A stretch of 44,855 nucleotides of DNA, from positions 1-44,855 of the forward strand of contig JACDCV010000002.1 in NCBI GenBank assembly GCA_013817375.1, given 5' to 3'. The position numbers and the translations under genes are program-made. Source of the stretch: Sphingomonas sp. (lineage in GTDB: Bacteria; Pseudomonadota; Alphaproteobacteria; Sphingomonadales; Sphingomonadaceae). The notes under the pieces are model-generated. The model had not been told where the DNA came from, ran no database searches, and worked only from the letters and a program-made list of their open reading frames with translations. Every line of letters begins with the position of its first letter. Positions within the stretch are counted from its first letter, which is position 1. Of the stretch, positions 1-8,103 are shown one piece after another.

Positions 1-127
1 GCGCAGGGTGACAATTCGGGGTGTTTTAGATTGGGTGGATGCGTGCCCATCCGCGGGGTGCTGGCACACCCACGGGCCTGTAGGACAGGGTTTTCGAACA
101 CGCCGCCGATACGGCCCCTAAGGTGCG

Positions 128-155
128 GTGTCCGCTTTGGGTGGAAAGCGGACAC
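128..155. repeat. Intergenic palindromic repeat, copy 1
   Basis: An 11-bp perfect inverted repeat, GTGTCCGCTTT, then GGGTGG, then AAAGCGGACAC. It lies just past the 3' end of the PAP2 gene. Five related copies occur up to position 5027. Read on the plus strand it makes spurious peptides of the MSALGGKRT type that I recall as common false gene calls in alphaproteobacteria. Bases 1-127 hold no gene I can support. Confidence 0.85.
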
Positions 156-173
156 GAGCCGGTGCCGTGGCCA

Positions 174-914
174 TTAGGCAGGTGCGGCCTGCTCTACGTT
201 CCCGCGCGCTTGCAGCCACAAAGCCACCGCCCAGCACAGCAGGGCCCATGCCGACCCCACACACCAGCCCGCAACTACGTCGGAGGGGTAATGCACCGCG
301 AGATAGACGCGACTTACCCCCACTACGACTGTGAGAAGCACGGCGAGCGCAAGAAAGTAGAGTTTCGCGCGCCAGTCTGCATTCACTCTCGTGAGTAGCG
401 CCCCCAGGGTCAGAAACGTGACAGCTGAGAGCATTGCGTGGCCGCTCGGGAAGCTCGGCGTGAACACGCGTGCCGCATGTTCAAGGTCCGGCCGAGGGCG
501 GTCGAACCCCATCTTCAGCAGATTGCTGATCAGCATTCCGCCCGCCACGGCTGTGACCATCAAGGCGGCCAAAGCAGGCTTGCGGACAAGCAAAAGATAG
601 CCGGTCGCAGCGACCACAACGATGACAATGAATGCGTAACTGCCAAGCGCCGTCAAATCCCGCATCATTTCTTCAAGCCAATGGGGACCGAGGGGGTCCG
701 CTGGATCGCCGGGCGTCCTCAATGCCATGAGGACAGCCATATCCAGCCGGTGCGTATCTCCTTCGAGAACCTCTTCAGCAATCGTTCCGAATGCGAGTAT
801 CAAACTTGCGCAGACAAAAACTGCGATTAGAGCGCCAACCTCGTGCGCACCCAACTTTGCGAGGCGCGCGGCCACGGCCAAGCTCGTAGATGTTAAACGG
901 GCTCGAATCTTCAT
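174..914 (-). CDS. PAP2-family membrane phosphatase
   Basis: Integral membrane phosphatase of the PAP2 superfamily, which removes phosphate from lipid phosphates such as phosphatidate or undecaprenyl pyrophosphate. All three active-site motifs are intact in the 246-residue protein: K134-x6-R141-P142, PSGH at 156-159 and S201-R202-x5-H208-x3-D212. About six hydrophobic segments are visible, with the motifs in the C-terminal half as usual. I chose the ATG at 914; reading from 992 adds 26 residues unlike the family. It is a single gene between palindromic repeat copies 1 and 2. The substrate cannot be read from sequence, so no gene symbol is given. Confidence 0.9.
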   Translation of the reverse strand: MKIRARLTSTSLAVAARLAKLGAHEVGALIAVFVCASLILAFGTIAEEVLEGDTHRLDMAVLMALRTPGDPADPLGPHWLEEMMRDLTALGSYAFIVIVVVAATGYLLLVRKPALAALMVTAVAGGMLISNLLKMGFDRPRPDLEHAARVFTPSFPSGHAMLSAVTFLTLGALLTRVNADWRAKLYFLALAVLLTVVVGVSRVYLAVHYPSDVVAGWCVGSAWALLCWAVALWLQARGNVEQAAPA

Positions 915-1001
915 TGGTCTCACCGACAGCCAGATTTTTCTCGTGTGATGTAGCGTTGTATCTACAACGAGCCCGCACGGCGTTCGGTTCAAGTGATGAC
1001 G

Positions 1002-1031
1002 CGTGTCCGCTTTGGGTGGAAAGCGGACACG
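1002..1031. repeat. Intergenic palindromic repeat, copy 2
   Basis: The most complete copy: 12-bp perfect arms (CGTGTCCGCTTT and its complement) around GGGTGG. It lies between the 5' end of the PAP2 gene and the 3' end of the TIR gene. The rest of 1032-1164 shows nothing recognisable. Confidence 0.85.
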
Positions 1032-1164
1032 AGTTCAACCAAGGCGGCCTTCACGAGCGCGCCCGACCAATAGTCCGGCGCCCCCGTGTTTGGACTACCT
1101 AACCGTCACTGTGCCGACATGGCGCCTAACATTAGCTCGTCTGAAACGCTCTGCGCTTAGGGGC

Positions 1165-2925
1165 TCACGCGTCCGGGTCTGCAGCAGCAAAACTAGCGGA
1201 CCGCGCCGCCAAAAGCTCCGCGGCCCTGTCCATCACCGGCTTGAACAACGGGTTGGTACGAACTCCGTCGAAATCGGGGTCCACGACCGTGGCCTTCAAC
1301 GCGGAAACGCTAAAACCGTGCAGCAAAGGCTCCAGCAGCTCCGCGGCGGTCGCCGCATCGTTCCACTCCCGAGCGGTTATGCAGGCAAAATGATATCTCA
1401 TGATGATGTTGTCTGGGTTGAGCAGGGTTGCTCGCTCGAACCACTCTCGGGCTCGCTCTCGCTCACCGAGGACGGCTAGGGCAGAGCCGCCGACGCCCTG
1501 TGCAGATCCGTTCGTTGGATCTTGCGCAATCACTTCTTCAGCCCGCTTCAGAGCCATCTCGGCGGCATGTCCAGCTCGGTCAGTCTGCCCCAGTGCCTGC
1601 AGCGCTGAACACATCATGTTCCACGAATGAAAGTCGGCCTCGTCCAGTTCAACAGCTTTTTGAAAGTGCTGCACCGCCTCAGCAAAGCGGCGCTGAAAAT
1701 AGTAGATTCGTGCCGCCTCGCGGTTCACTTCCCATGACAGGGGGCCGAAACTTAGCGCCTTGGCTAGCTCTTCATCGACACGAGCGAACTCCCCCTGTTC
1801 GTAATGGTGGCGGGCACGCACGCAGTACGCCTCGGCAATGGTGGGATCGAGCTCTAACGCCATGTTCGCAGCAACTATCCCGGCATCTTCGGAGGCGTTG
1901 AAGGTGAAATGCAATATGCACTCAATGATGGCCAGCAACCCCCACACGCGCGCGTAATCAGGATCAATCTGGAGCGCTCGGCGACATAGGCGCATCACCA
2001 TCTGGACCTGGCGTACGTCCCCCCAATCGCCGGTTACCCAGTACCTGCGCGCCATAAGATAGAGATTGTACGCGTCGACGTTGGTCGTGCCACGCAGTTC
2101 GATTGCCTTCTTCTCTTGGGGAAGTAGCTTCAGTCGCAGTGCTGAAACAATCTCCTTCGTGATCTCGTCTTGGATTGCGAAGATGTCGACGAGGTCGCGG
2201 TCGTAGCGCTCGGCCCAAACATGGTCGCCGCTACTCCCGTCGATCAGCTGAGCGGTGATGCGCACCCTCCCGCCTGCCTTGCGTACGCTGCCTTCGAGGA
2301 CATGGCTTACGCCAAGCTTGCGCGCGACCTCGCCGACATCGACCGACTGTCCCTTGAACTGGAATGCGGTGTTGCGCGCCGTCACTGCCAACGCCGATAC
2401 TTTGGATAGGTCGGTGGTGATGTCCTCGCTGATCCCGTCGCTGAAATATTCCTGCTCGGCATCGCCGCTCATATTGGCGAAGGGCAGGACGCAGATCGAT
2501 CGAGCACGAGGCGCCGCGCTCGCCGCCGGGACAGGGGGGCCAGCAAGCGCGGTGACACTGCCGACAATCTTGCGCCAGCCGGCCGTCTGGTTTGTGCCGT
2601 CCCAACCGTTTAGGTCGGCACACTGGATCTGGTTGAACGGCAGCGGCGGGACGCAGCCGTCGATGGTCGCCTGGACCAGCGTTCCAGCGGCCCGCGCGGA
2701 ATCCGCCTCGGCGCGGACCCATTGCGACTTGGCCGCATCCACCGACCACAGCACCACCACCGCCTTGGCGGACGTCAGCCGCTCCTCGATGACTTCGGAG
2801 TAGGCGCGATGCGCGGGCAATTGATCATCGCGCCACACCTCATGGCCGAGTGCCCGCAAGGCCTCCGCGACCTGTTGTGCAAGCGGCTCGTCGGGCCGCG
2901 CGTAAGAGACGAATACGTCTGACAT
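1165..2925 (-). CDS. TIR domain/TolB-like domain/TPR repeat protein
   Basis: A 586-residue protein with three parts. Residues 1-125 are a TIR domain starting MSDVFVSYAR. E73, in the SQWVRAE segment, sits where the catalytic glutamate of NAD-cleaving TIR domains lies. Residues 142-250 match the TolB-N-like module often found in adenylate-cyclase/TPR proteins (SICVLPFANMSGD through DHVWAERYDRDL). Residues 275-570 are helical TPR repeats. There is no signal peptide and no membrane segment between TIR and TolB-like parts, so it is probably cytoplasmic. The ATG has a strong ribosome site (GAGGAA). Bacterial TIR proteins can be NAD-consuming defence effectors or scaffolds; which applies here is not shown. 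It stands alone between repeat copies 2 and 3, with no second defence gene beside it. Confidence 0.85.
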   Translation of the reverse strand: MSDVFVSYARPDEPLAQQVAEALRALGHEVWRDDQLPAHRAYSEVIEERLTSAKAVVVLWSVDAAKSQWVRAEADSARAAGTLVQATIDGCVPPLPFNQIQCADLNGWDGTNQTAGWRKIVGSVTALAGPPVPAASAAPRARSICVLPFANMSGDAEQEYFSDGISEDITTDLSKVSALAVTARNTAFQFKGQSVDVGEVARKLGVSHVLEGSVRKAGGRVRITAQLIDGSSGDHVWAERYDRDLVDIFAIQDEITKEIVSALRLKLLPQEKKAIELRGTTNVDAYNLYLMARRYWVTGDWGDVRQVQMVMRLCRRALQIDPDYARVWGLLAIIECILHFTFNASEDAGIVAANMALELDPTIAEAYCVRARHHYEQGEFARVDEELAKALSFGPLSWEVNREAARIYYFQRRFAEAVQHFQKAVELDEADFHSWNMMCSALQALGQTDRAGHAAEMALKRAEEVIAQDPTNGSAQGVGGSALAVLGERERAREWFERATLLNPDNIIMRYHFACITAREWNDAATAAELLEPLLHGFSVSALKATVVDPDFDGVRTNPLFKPVMDRAAELLAARSASFAAADPDA

Positions 2926-3038
2926 CAGTTCCTCCGCGCGAGATATCAGGACTCTAGCTTTAAGTCATGGCGACGAGGTCCGACGTTCCTTCTACGACCG
3001 GGTGGCTCTTAGATCGCGCAAAGGGTGGGGCGCCTAAT

Positions 3039-3062
3039 GTCCGCTTTGGGTCGAAAGCGGAC
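3039..3062. repeat. Intergenic palindromic repeat, copy 3
   Basis: Nine-bp perfect arms (GTCCGCTTT / AAAGCGGAC) around GGGTCG. The loop differs by one base from copies 1 and 2. It lies upstream of the TIR gene, only 10 bases from degenerate copy 4. Confidence 0.85.
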
Positions 3063-3072
3063 CTAAGCCGCT

Positions 3073-3100
3073 AGTGCTTGGAATGGGTGGAAAGCGGACT
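3073..3100. repeat. Intergenic palindromic repeat, copy 4 (degenerate)
   Basis: The loop GGGTGG and right arm AAAGCGGACT are intact, while the left arm (AGTGCTTGGAAT) has decayed. It sits just past the 3' end of the flavoprotein gene. Confidence 0.65.
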
Positions 3101-3110
3101 CGGTTGACGG

Positions 3111-3590
3111 TCAGGTCGCCGAGTAGCGCCATCCACTGTCGTCGCGGATGAGCACAGCTGCGCTGTAGCCCGTCGGCTCCGGCATCACGTCGTGAGCCGC
3201 GCTCCACAATTCGATCCGATCAGGGCGAAGCCGGGCGTAGACCGTGGATGGATCTTCCGGGCCGCCTGGGTTCCAGCGGTAGTGCGCGTCAGTCCAACTC
3301 GCCCGTTTTAAATCCCGGTCATCGACAATCTCTGCATAGCCGACGAGGCAGACATAGCTGTGATCGGCGTCGTGCTGGTAGAGCAGCGTCATACGACCGG
3401 CGCGCTCAATTTCGCGAACCTTTCGGCACCGCCGGTTGGTGATGAAGTCCACAGCCCAGTCTTCGCCGGGCGGACGTGGCTGGACGACTCGTGCGTTGGC
3501 GTCGCCACCCTCCCCCTGTGTCGCCGCGACGCAGAATTTGACCTCGCCGACGAGCCTGCGTGCTAGAAGCAAGAGGTGTTTGGTATCCAT
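3111..3590 (-). CDS. Pyridoxamine 5'-phosphate oxidase-like flavin-binding protein
   Basis: A 159-residue protein resembling the general-stress-protein-26-like branch of the PNPOx split-barrel fold, which binds FMN, F420 or heme. Visible features are the N-terminal helix (LLLLARRLVGE), the strand ending ARVVQPRPP, the WAVDFITNRRCRKVREIE segment typical of the dimer flavin pocket, and the later VCLVGYAEIVDD strand. It is shorter than true PdxH, so a role in vitamin B6 synthesis is unlikely. The ATG at 3590 has a GGGAG ribosome site. It is a single gene between degenerate repeat copies 4 and 5. The ligand and reaction are unknown. Confidence 0.75.
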   Translation of the reverse strand: MDTKHLLLLARRLVGEVKFCVAATQGEGGDANARVVQPRPPGEDWAVDFITNRRCRKVREIERAGRMTLLYQHDADHSYVCLVGYAEIVDDRDLKRASWTDAHYRWNPGGPEDPSTVYARLRPDRIELWSAAHDVMPEPTGYSAAVLIRDDSGWRYSAT

Positions 3591-3687
3591 GCAATGCTCC
3601 CGGCAAGTTCGCTGGTGCTAGAATGCTACGCAGAATTGTGGTCCTCGGAAATGTCCGCAAATCGTCAGAAAAAAAAGGCGTTAGTCT

Positions 3688-3716
3688 AATGCCGGGATGG
3701 GGGGAAAGCGGACATT
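3688..3716. repeat. Intergenic palindromic repeat, copy 5 (degenerate)
   Basis: The right arm GGAAAGCGGACATT is intact; the left arm (AATGCCGGGAT) is decayed. It separates the flavoprotein gene from the hydrolase gene. Confidence 0.65.
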
Positions 3717-3751
3717 GCTTTCCTGCTCTTTGAGGCTCAGCGTTTCCCCCC

Positions 3752-3767
3752 AGGAGGTCCACTCGTA
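3752..3767 (+). promoter_or_regulatory. Perfect Shine-Dalgarno followed by GTA at the expected start codon
   Basis: AGGAGGT at 3752-3758 is ideally spaced (7 bases after GGAGG) from a GTA codon at 3765. Reading from that codon gives a normal signal peptide (VTKHFQLLASIALAVTAV). The next usable start in frame is the TTG at 3786, 28 bases beyond the ribosome site. GTA looks like a one-base change from GTG or a two-base change from ATG. Confidence 0.6.
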
Positions 3768-3785
3768 ACCAAACATTTTCAGCTA

Positions 3786-4940
3786 TTGGCTTCGATAGCC
3801 CTTGCCGTGACGGCAGTTAGCCCGGCTTCGGGCGCAGGCCTCAAGGCAAAGCTGGATGTGCATGTCCCCCGGCTGATGCAGGAGACAGGAGCCAAAGGTT
3901 TAGCGGTTGCGGTTATTGAAAATGGCTGCGTGCGGCACGTGAAAGCCTACGGTTTTCGTAATGCCAATGGGGAACCGCTCTCGACAGACACAGTGATGTA
4001 TGGCGCGTCGTTAACGAAGGCGGTGTTCGCCTACACCGTTATGCAGCTGGCCGAAGAAGGCCGGATCGATCTGGACAGGTCAATTGCCGAGTATCTCCCC
4101 AAGCCCCTGCCCGATTATCCGGAAGAGGATAAATATTCCAGTTGGCAGGACCTTGCGGGAGATGAGAGGTGGCGGAAGCTGACCCCGCGCATCTTACTAA
4201 GCCACGGCTCGGGGTTTGCGAATTTTGGCTTCCTGGAACCTGATAAAAAGCTTCGCTTCCACTTCGATCCAGGGTCGCGTTACGCCTATTCAGGTGACGG
4301 TTTCATTCTCCTGCAATTCGTTCTGGAGCGAGGGCTGGGGCTGGACGTCGGTGCCGAAATGCAGCGCCGAGCCTTCGATCGTTTCGGCATGCATAATACA
4401 AGCATGGTCTGGAGGCCCGATTTTTCCCGAAACCTCGCGGACGGTTGGCATGCAGACGGCAAGACTGAGCCGCACGATGAACGAAGCACGGTCAGGGCAG
4501 CCGGTTCGATGGACACGACGGTAGCCGACTTCGCAAAATTTGCGGCGGGCTTCATGAGAGGCGAGGGGCTGACAAAGCGCGGGCGAGTCGAAATGATCCG
4601 CCCTCAGCTTCCAATCACAACTGCTTCCCAGTTTCCCAGCCTCCAGCCGGTAGTGTCGCAGGAGCGCCAGTTCAAAAGGCTGGCGGCAGGGCTAGGCGTG
4701 ATTACCTTTAGCGGCCCACGCGGCCGGGGCTTTTTCAAAGGCGGCCACAACGACTCGACGGGAAATATGTGGGTCTGTCTTGAGGAAGGCCGAAGATGCG
4801 TGGTTCTGCTCGCGAACGATGTGAGAGCTGAGGCGGCATTCCCGAGAATAGTTAGACTCGTGCTCGGCGAAACGGGTCTACCGTGGAGCTGGGAGTATGG
4901 ACCCGAACCCTGGGCGCTTTCAGCTTCACCGGCGAGATGA
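3786..4940 (+). CDS. Serine hydrolase, beta-lactamase class C fold (family S12-like)
   Basis: Probably a secreted or periplasmic penicillin-binding-protein-like hydrolase or esterase. The SxxK nucleophile motif is S75-L-T-K78 (TTG numbering), in the context MYGASLTKAV. A YSGD motif stands at the usual YxN position, and KGGHN near the C-terminus stands for the KTG/HxG box. The reading frame is intact to 4940. The start is uncertain: from the TTG at 3786 the signal peptide lacks a charged N-terminus, whereas from a GTA at 3765 it is typical and has a perfect ribosome site. The gene may therefore be poorly translated, or the base at 3767 may be an error. It stands alone between repeat copies 5 and 6. 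Substrate unknown. Confidence 0.85.
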   Translation: MASIALAVTAVSPASGAGLKAKLDVHVPRLMQETGAKGLAVAVIENGCVRHVKAYGFRNANGEPLSTDTVMYGASLTKAVFAYTVMQLAEEGRIDLDRSIAEYLPKPLPDYPEEDKYSSWQDLAGDERWRKLTPRILLSHGSGFANFGFLEPDKKLRFHFDPGSRYAYSGDGFILLQFVLERGLGLDVGAEMQRRAFDRFGMHNTSMVWRPDFSRNLADGWHADGKTEPHDERSTVRAAGSMDTTVADFAKFAAGFMRGEGLTKRGRVEMIRPQLPITTASQFPSLQPVVSQERQFKRLAAGLGVITFSGPRGRGFFKGGHNDSTGNMWVCLEEGRRCVVLLANDVRAEAAFPRIVRLVLGETGLPWSWEYGPEPWALSASPAR

Positions 4941-4997
4941 GCCGCGGCCCGCACCGCAATGAAAGGCTGAGCCAACGTCTAGGTCAGGCACGCGGCC

Positions 4998-5027
4998 AAT
5001 GTCCGCTTTGGGTCGAAAACGGACACT
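4998..5027. repeat. Intergenic palindromic repeat, copy 6
   Basis: TGTCCGCTTT, GGGTCG, AAAACGGACA: ten-bp arms with one mismatch. It marks the right border of the repeat-bracketed region, next to the 3' end of rhlE. Confidence 0.8.
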
Positions 5028-5058
5028 GAAATCAGCTTTTCGACAGCCCGCCAACCAT

Positions 5059-6447
5059 CTAGCGCGAGAAGCCGCTGCCCGCGCGGCGAGGGCTGCCGGG
5101 ACGCCGGCGGCGCTGGCCCTGAGGCTTGGGCTGCCCGCCGTCGGGGCGGTGAGCAGGATGGCCCTCGGAACGCTGCGGATGCCGTTGCTGGCCCTCGTTG
5201 CGATTCTGCCGGCGCTGGCCGTCGGCACGCCGATTGCCCTTCGTCGCCGGCCGGGCGCCGCGGGGCGACTCCTGCTTGGGAGCAGGCTTCAACCGCTTGA
5301 AGGCCTCGGCGGCCGAGTTGAAGTCGGCGGGAAGCGCTGTCACCGGAATCCTCTGCCGGGTCGTGCGCTCGATATCGCGAAGGTTGGTTCGCTCGTCCGG
5401 GCTGCAGAAAGCGATTGCAATGCCGTCGGCACCGGCGCGCGCGGTGCGGCCGATGCGGTGCACATATTGCTCCGGCACGTCGGGCAGGTCGAAGTTGACG
5501 ACATGGCTGACGCCCGGGATGTCGATGCCCCGAGCGGCGATGTCGGTGGCGATCAGAACGCGCGTATCACCGGATTTGAACGCGGCGATAGCCCGCTCGC
5601 GCTGCGGCTGAGACTTATTGCCATGGATCGCGGCGGCAGTGATCCCGGCGGCCTCGAGCATCCTGACGATCTTGTCGGCGCCATGCTTGGTGCGGCTGAA
5701 CACCAAAGCCCGTTCGACTGCCTCGGTCTTCAGGTGAATCGCCAGAAGCGCCGTCTTTTCGGCCTGGTTGACCATCGTCACGCTCTGGACGATGCGGTCG
5801 ACCGTCGTTGCCGTCGGAGTGACGGAGACCTCGGCCGGGTTGGTCAGATAACGGTCGGCAAGTTCCTTGATCGCCTTGGGCATGGTCGCCGAGAAGAACA
5901 GGGTCTGACGCTTTTTCGGGATCAGGGCGACGATCCGCTTGAGCGCATGGATGAAGCCAAGGTCGAGCATCTGGTCGGCCTCGTCGAGGACGAGGATCTC
6001 AAGGTCGCGGAGCGAGAGCACGCGCTGGTCGATGAGGTCGAGCAGCCGGCCCGGCGTGGCGACGAGGACGTCGAGGCCGCGCGAAACGGTGCGAACGCTC
6101 TTGCCGTTGGGAACGCCACCGAAGACGACCCCGACCGACAGATGCATGAAGCGCCCGTAGGTCTCGGCACTGGCGGCGATTTGCGAAGCAAGCTCGCGGG
6201 TCGGCGCAAGCACCAGCATCCGGGCATTGCCCGGGCGCGCGTGCGTGTTTGCAGCCGCCAGCCGCTGAAGCGACGGGAGCATGAAGGCGGCGGTCTTGCC
6301 GGTGCCGGTCTGGGCGATGCCCAGAAGGTCGCGGCCGGAAAGGACCGTCGGAATGGCCTGGAGCTGGATGGGCGTCGCTTTCGAATAATCCTTGGCGGCG
6401 AGCGCATCGAGCAGGGGCTGCGAAAGCCCCAGAGACATGAATGACAT
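5059..6447 (-). CDS. rhlE: DEAD-box ATP-dependent RNA helicase RhlE
   Basis: Unwinds short RNA duplexes using ATP; RhlE-type helicases act in ribosome assembly, RNA turnover and cold adaptation. The 462 residues show the Q motif (TPIQLQAIP), Walker A AQTGTGKT at 45-52, DEAD with LVLDEADQML, SAT in FFSATMPK, ARGIDIPGV, and HRIGRTARAG. About 80 C-terminal residues are a disordered basic tail rich in Arg, Gly and Gln, as in RhlE relatives. A second ATG lies three codons in, and neither has a strong ribosome site. The 206 bases upstream (6448-6653) hold no gene and may be a long leader. Whether it is RhlE or another DEAD-box paralogue is the main uncertainty. Confidence 0.9.
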   Translation of the reverse strand: MSFMSLGLSQPLLDALAAKDYSKATPIQLQAIPTVLSGRDLLGIAQTGTGKTAAFMLPSLQRLAAANTHARPGNARMLVLAPTRELASQIAASAETYGRFMHLSVGVVFGGVPNGKSVRTVSRGLDVLVATPGRLLDLIDQRVLSLRDLEILVLDEADQMLDLGFIHALKRIVALIPKKRQTLFFSATMPKAIKELADRYLTNPAEVSVTPTATTVDRIVQSVTMVNQAEKTALLAIHLKTEAVERALVFSRTKHGADKIVRMLEAAGITAAAIHGNKSQPQRERAIAAFKSGDTRVLIATDIAARGIDIPGVSHVVNFDLPDVPEQYVHRIGRTARAGADGIAIAFCSPDERTNLRDIERTTRQRIPVTALPADFNSAAEAFKRLKPAPKQESPRGARPATKGNRRADGQRRQNRNEGQQRHPQRSEGHPAHRPDGGQPKPQGQRRRRPGSPRRAGSGFSR

Positions 6448-6653
6448 TGTTTTTGTTACCTAATATGGTGCGCGCGGCAGCGCGTCAGCGCACACCGCGA
6501 GCGGGGGTCAAGAAGCGCCCCGCGTGAATAGGAGAGCAGTAAATCCGAGGCACGGGCCGGTCGCCGATTGAGTGGTCGACCGATCACGCCGCTTTGAATG
6601 CGCCTCGTGTTGCAGTGCAATATAAGAAGAAAGGTTAAAAAGTCCAGCTTTGG

Positions 6654-7769
6654 TCACTGGCGCTCGATCAGGCCCGGCTGGACGTGGAACCGCGACGCGG
6701 CGGCGATCCCGTCGAACAGCGCCGCCTCGGTCGCGCTCATCCACACCTGGCCACGCCCGTCGAGCCTTGCGAACAAGGCTGCCCGCCGCTTCGGATCGAG
6801 GTGCGCGGCGACCTCGTCGAGAAGAAGGATCGGCGGCGCCTGGCGGCGCTCGGCGACCAGCTCGCCATGAGCGAGGACAAGGCCGAGCAGGAGCGCCTTC
6901 TGCTCGCCGGTCGAGCATTGCGCAGCGGGCATCGACTTGCCGCGGTGAAGGACGGCAAGATCCTGACGGTGCGGGCCGGCCAAGGTCCGCCCGGCGGCGG
7001 CGTCACGGCTCCGGCCGCCACGAAGCTCGCCGGCAAAATCGGCAGGGGCCCAGCCTTCGAGCGCAATCGCAGCTCGTGCGAACTCGTCTTCGGGAGCGGC
7101 GGCGGTTCGCTCGTCGAGGGCCTCCACGGCGCGCGCTCGGGCTTCGGCGATCGCCGCGCCATGCTCGACCATCTGCGCCTCAAGCGCGTCCAGCCAGGCG
7201 GGATCGGCCGGGTCGGGCGCTGCGAGAAGCTTGTTGCGCGCGCGCATCGCGGCTTCGTAGCGCGAGGCATGGTGAGCATGACCGGGCTCGAGCGCGAGGA
7301 CCAGCCGGTCGAGGAAGCGACGGCGGTCTCCGGCGGGTCCGGAAAAGAGCCGGTCCATGGCCGGAGTGAGCCACAGCACCGCCAGCCATTCCCCGAGCGA
7401 ATTGGCCGAAGCGGGAGCGCCGTTGATTCTCACCTCTCGCCGCTCGGGCGCCGTGGCAAGCGTGCCGGTGCCCAAGTCCACAACTCCGTTCGTGTCGAGC
7501 AAAGTCGAGACACGCCCCTCGACTTCGCTCGGGGCGAACGGCTTAAGCTTGGTGGCCACCCCGAATCCGCCGGGACCGCTTTTGCGCGCCATGTCCGAAA
7601 GCGGAGCGCCGCGAATGCCACGCCCCGGCGACAGCAGCGACACCGCCTCGAGAAGGTTGGTCTTGCCGGCGCCATTGTCGCCGTAGAGCAGAACGAACCC
7701 GGCACTGGGTTCGACCAGCGCCGATGCGTAGGAGCGAAAGTCCGTCAGTGAGAGGCGGGTGACGTGCAC
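6654..7769 (-). CDS. recF: DNA replication and repair protein RecF
   Basis: SMC-like ATPase that helps load RecA at gapped DNA. The 371-residue protein has Walker A GDNGAGKT at 30-37, the ABC signature region [18 protein letters not shown], and Walker [13 protein letters not shown]. The length is typical. The start is a GTG at 7769, giving [14 protein letters not shown], the standard RecF N-terminus. It is the third gene of dnaN / monooxygenase-like / recF, with 16 bases between it and the gene before. No terminator is obvious downstream. Confidence 0.95.
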   Translation of the reverse strand: MHVTRLSLTDFRSYASALVEPSAGFVLLYGDNGAGKTNLLEAVSLLSPGRGIRGAPLSDMARKSGPGGFGVATKLKPFAPSEVEGRVSTLLDTNGVVDLGTGTLATAPERREVRINGAPASANSLGEWLAVLWLTPAMDRLFSGPAGDRRRFLDRLVLALEPGHAHHASRYEAAMRARNKLLAAPDPADPAWLDALEAQMVEHGAAIAEARARAVEALDERTAAAPEDEFARAAIALEGWAPADFAGELRGGRSRDAAAGRTLAGPHRQDLAVLHRGKSMPAAQCSTGEQKALLLGLVLAHGELVAERRQAPPILLLDEVAAHLDPKRRAALFARLDGRGQVWMSATEAALFDGIAAASRFHVQPGLIERQ

Positions 7770-7785
7770 TGCAGCGGCTTAGCCG

Positions 7786-8103
7786 CTACTGATCGCGGCG
7801 GTCGACGACTTCGTAATGGGCGGCGTGGCTGTCGAAACGCTTGAGCACCGCGCGCGCAACGTCCGGGACATGGCTGACGCTATAATCCTCGCCCACGAAT
7901 GCCTTGATCAGGTCCAAATTGTCGAACCACATCAGGGTCTGGAACTCGACCTCGTCGCCGGAGTCGCGCTTCATCACGTCGATAGCGCGAAAGCCCGGCA
8001 TGTTGCGTGCCTCGATACCCGGGATCACCTCGCCGCGGAGGATATGTTCGTAGGCAGCAGCGTTTTCGGGCGTTGTCCACCCGCGCCAGAGCCGGCAGAT
8101 CAT
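7786..8103 (-). CDS. Antibiotic-biosynthesis-monooxygenase-like (ABM fold) small protein
   Basis: A 105-residue protein resembling the dimeric ferredoxin-like ABM fold: ICRLWRGWTTPENAAAYEHIL at the N-terminus, GFRAIDVMKRD then EFQTLMWFDNLDLIKAF. Such proteins include heme-degrading and quinone monooxygenases, but many have no known reaction, and no catalytic residues can be assigned. The ATG at 8103 overlaps the dnaN stop (TGATG), implying translational coupling. A GTG one codon upstream is the alternative start. Its place between dnaN and recF is unusual. Confidence 0.75.
   Translation of the reverse strand: MICRLWRGWTTPENAAAYEHILRGEVIPGIEARNMPGFRAIDVMKRDSGDEVEFQTLMWFDNLDLIKAFVGEDYSVSHVPDVARAVLKRFDSHAAHYEVVDRRDQ

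Noticed and set aside
128-5027. Integron cassette array (attC sites)
   Set aside because: The palindromes are too short and lack the paired core sites of attC, genes face both ways, and no integrase is present.
128-5030. Small proteins beginning MSALGGKRT or MSALGRKRT read from the repeats
   Set aside because: They are translations of the palindromic repeat, a familiar source of false gene calls.
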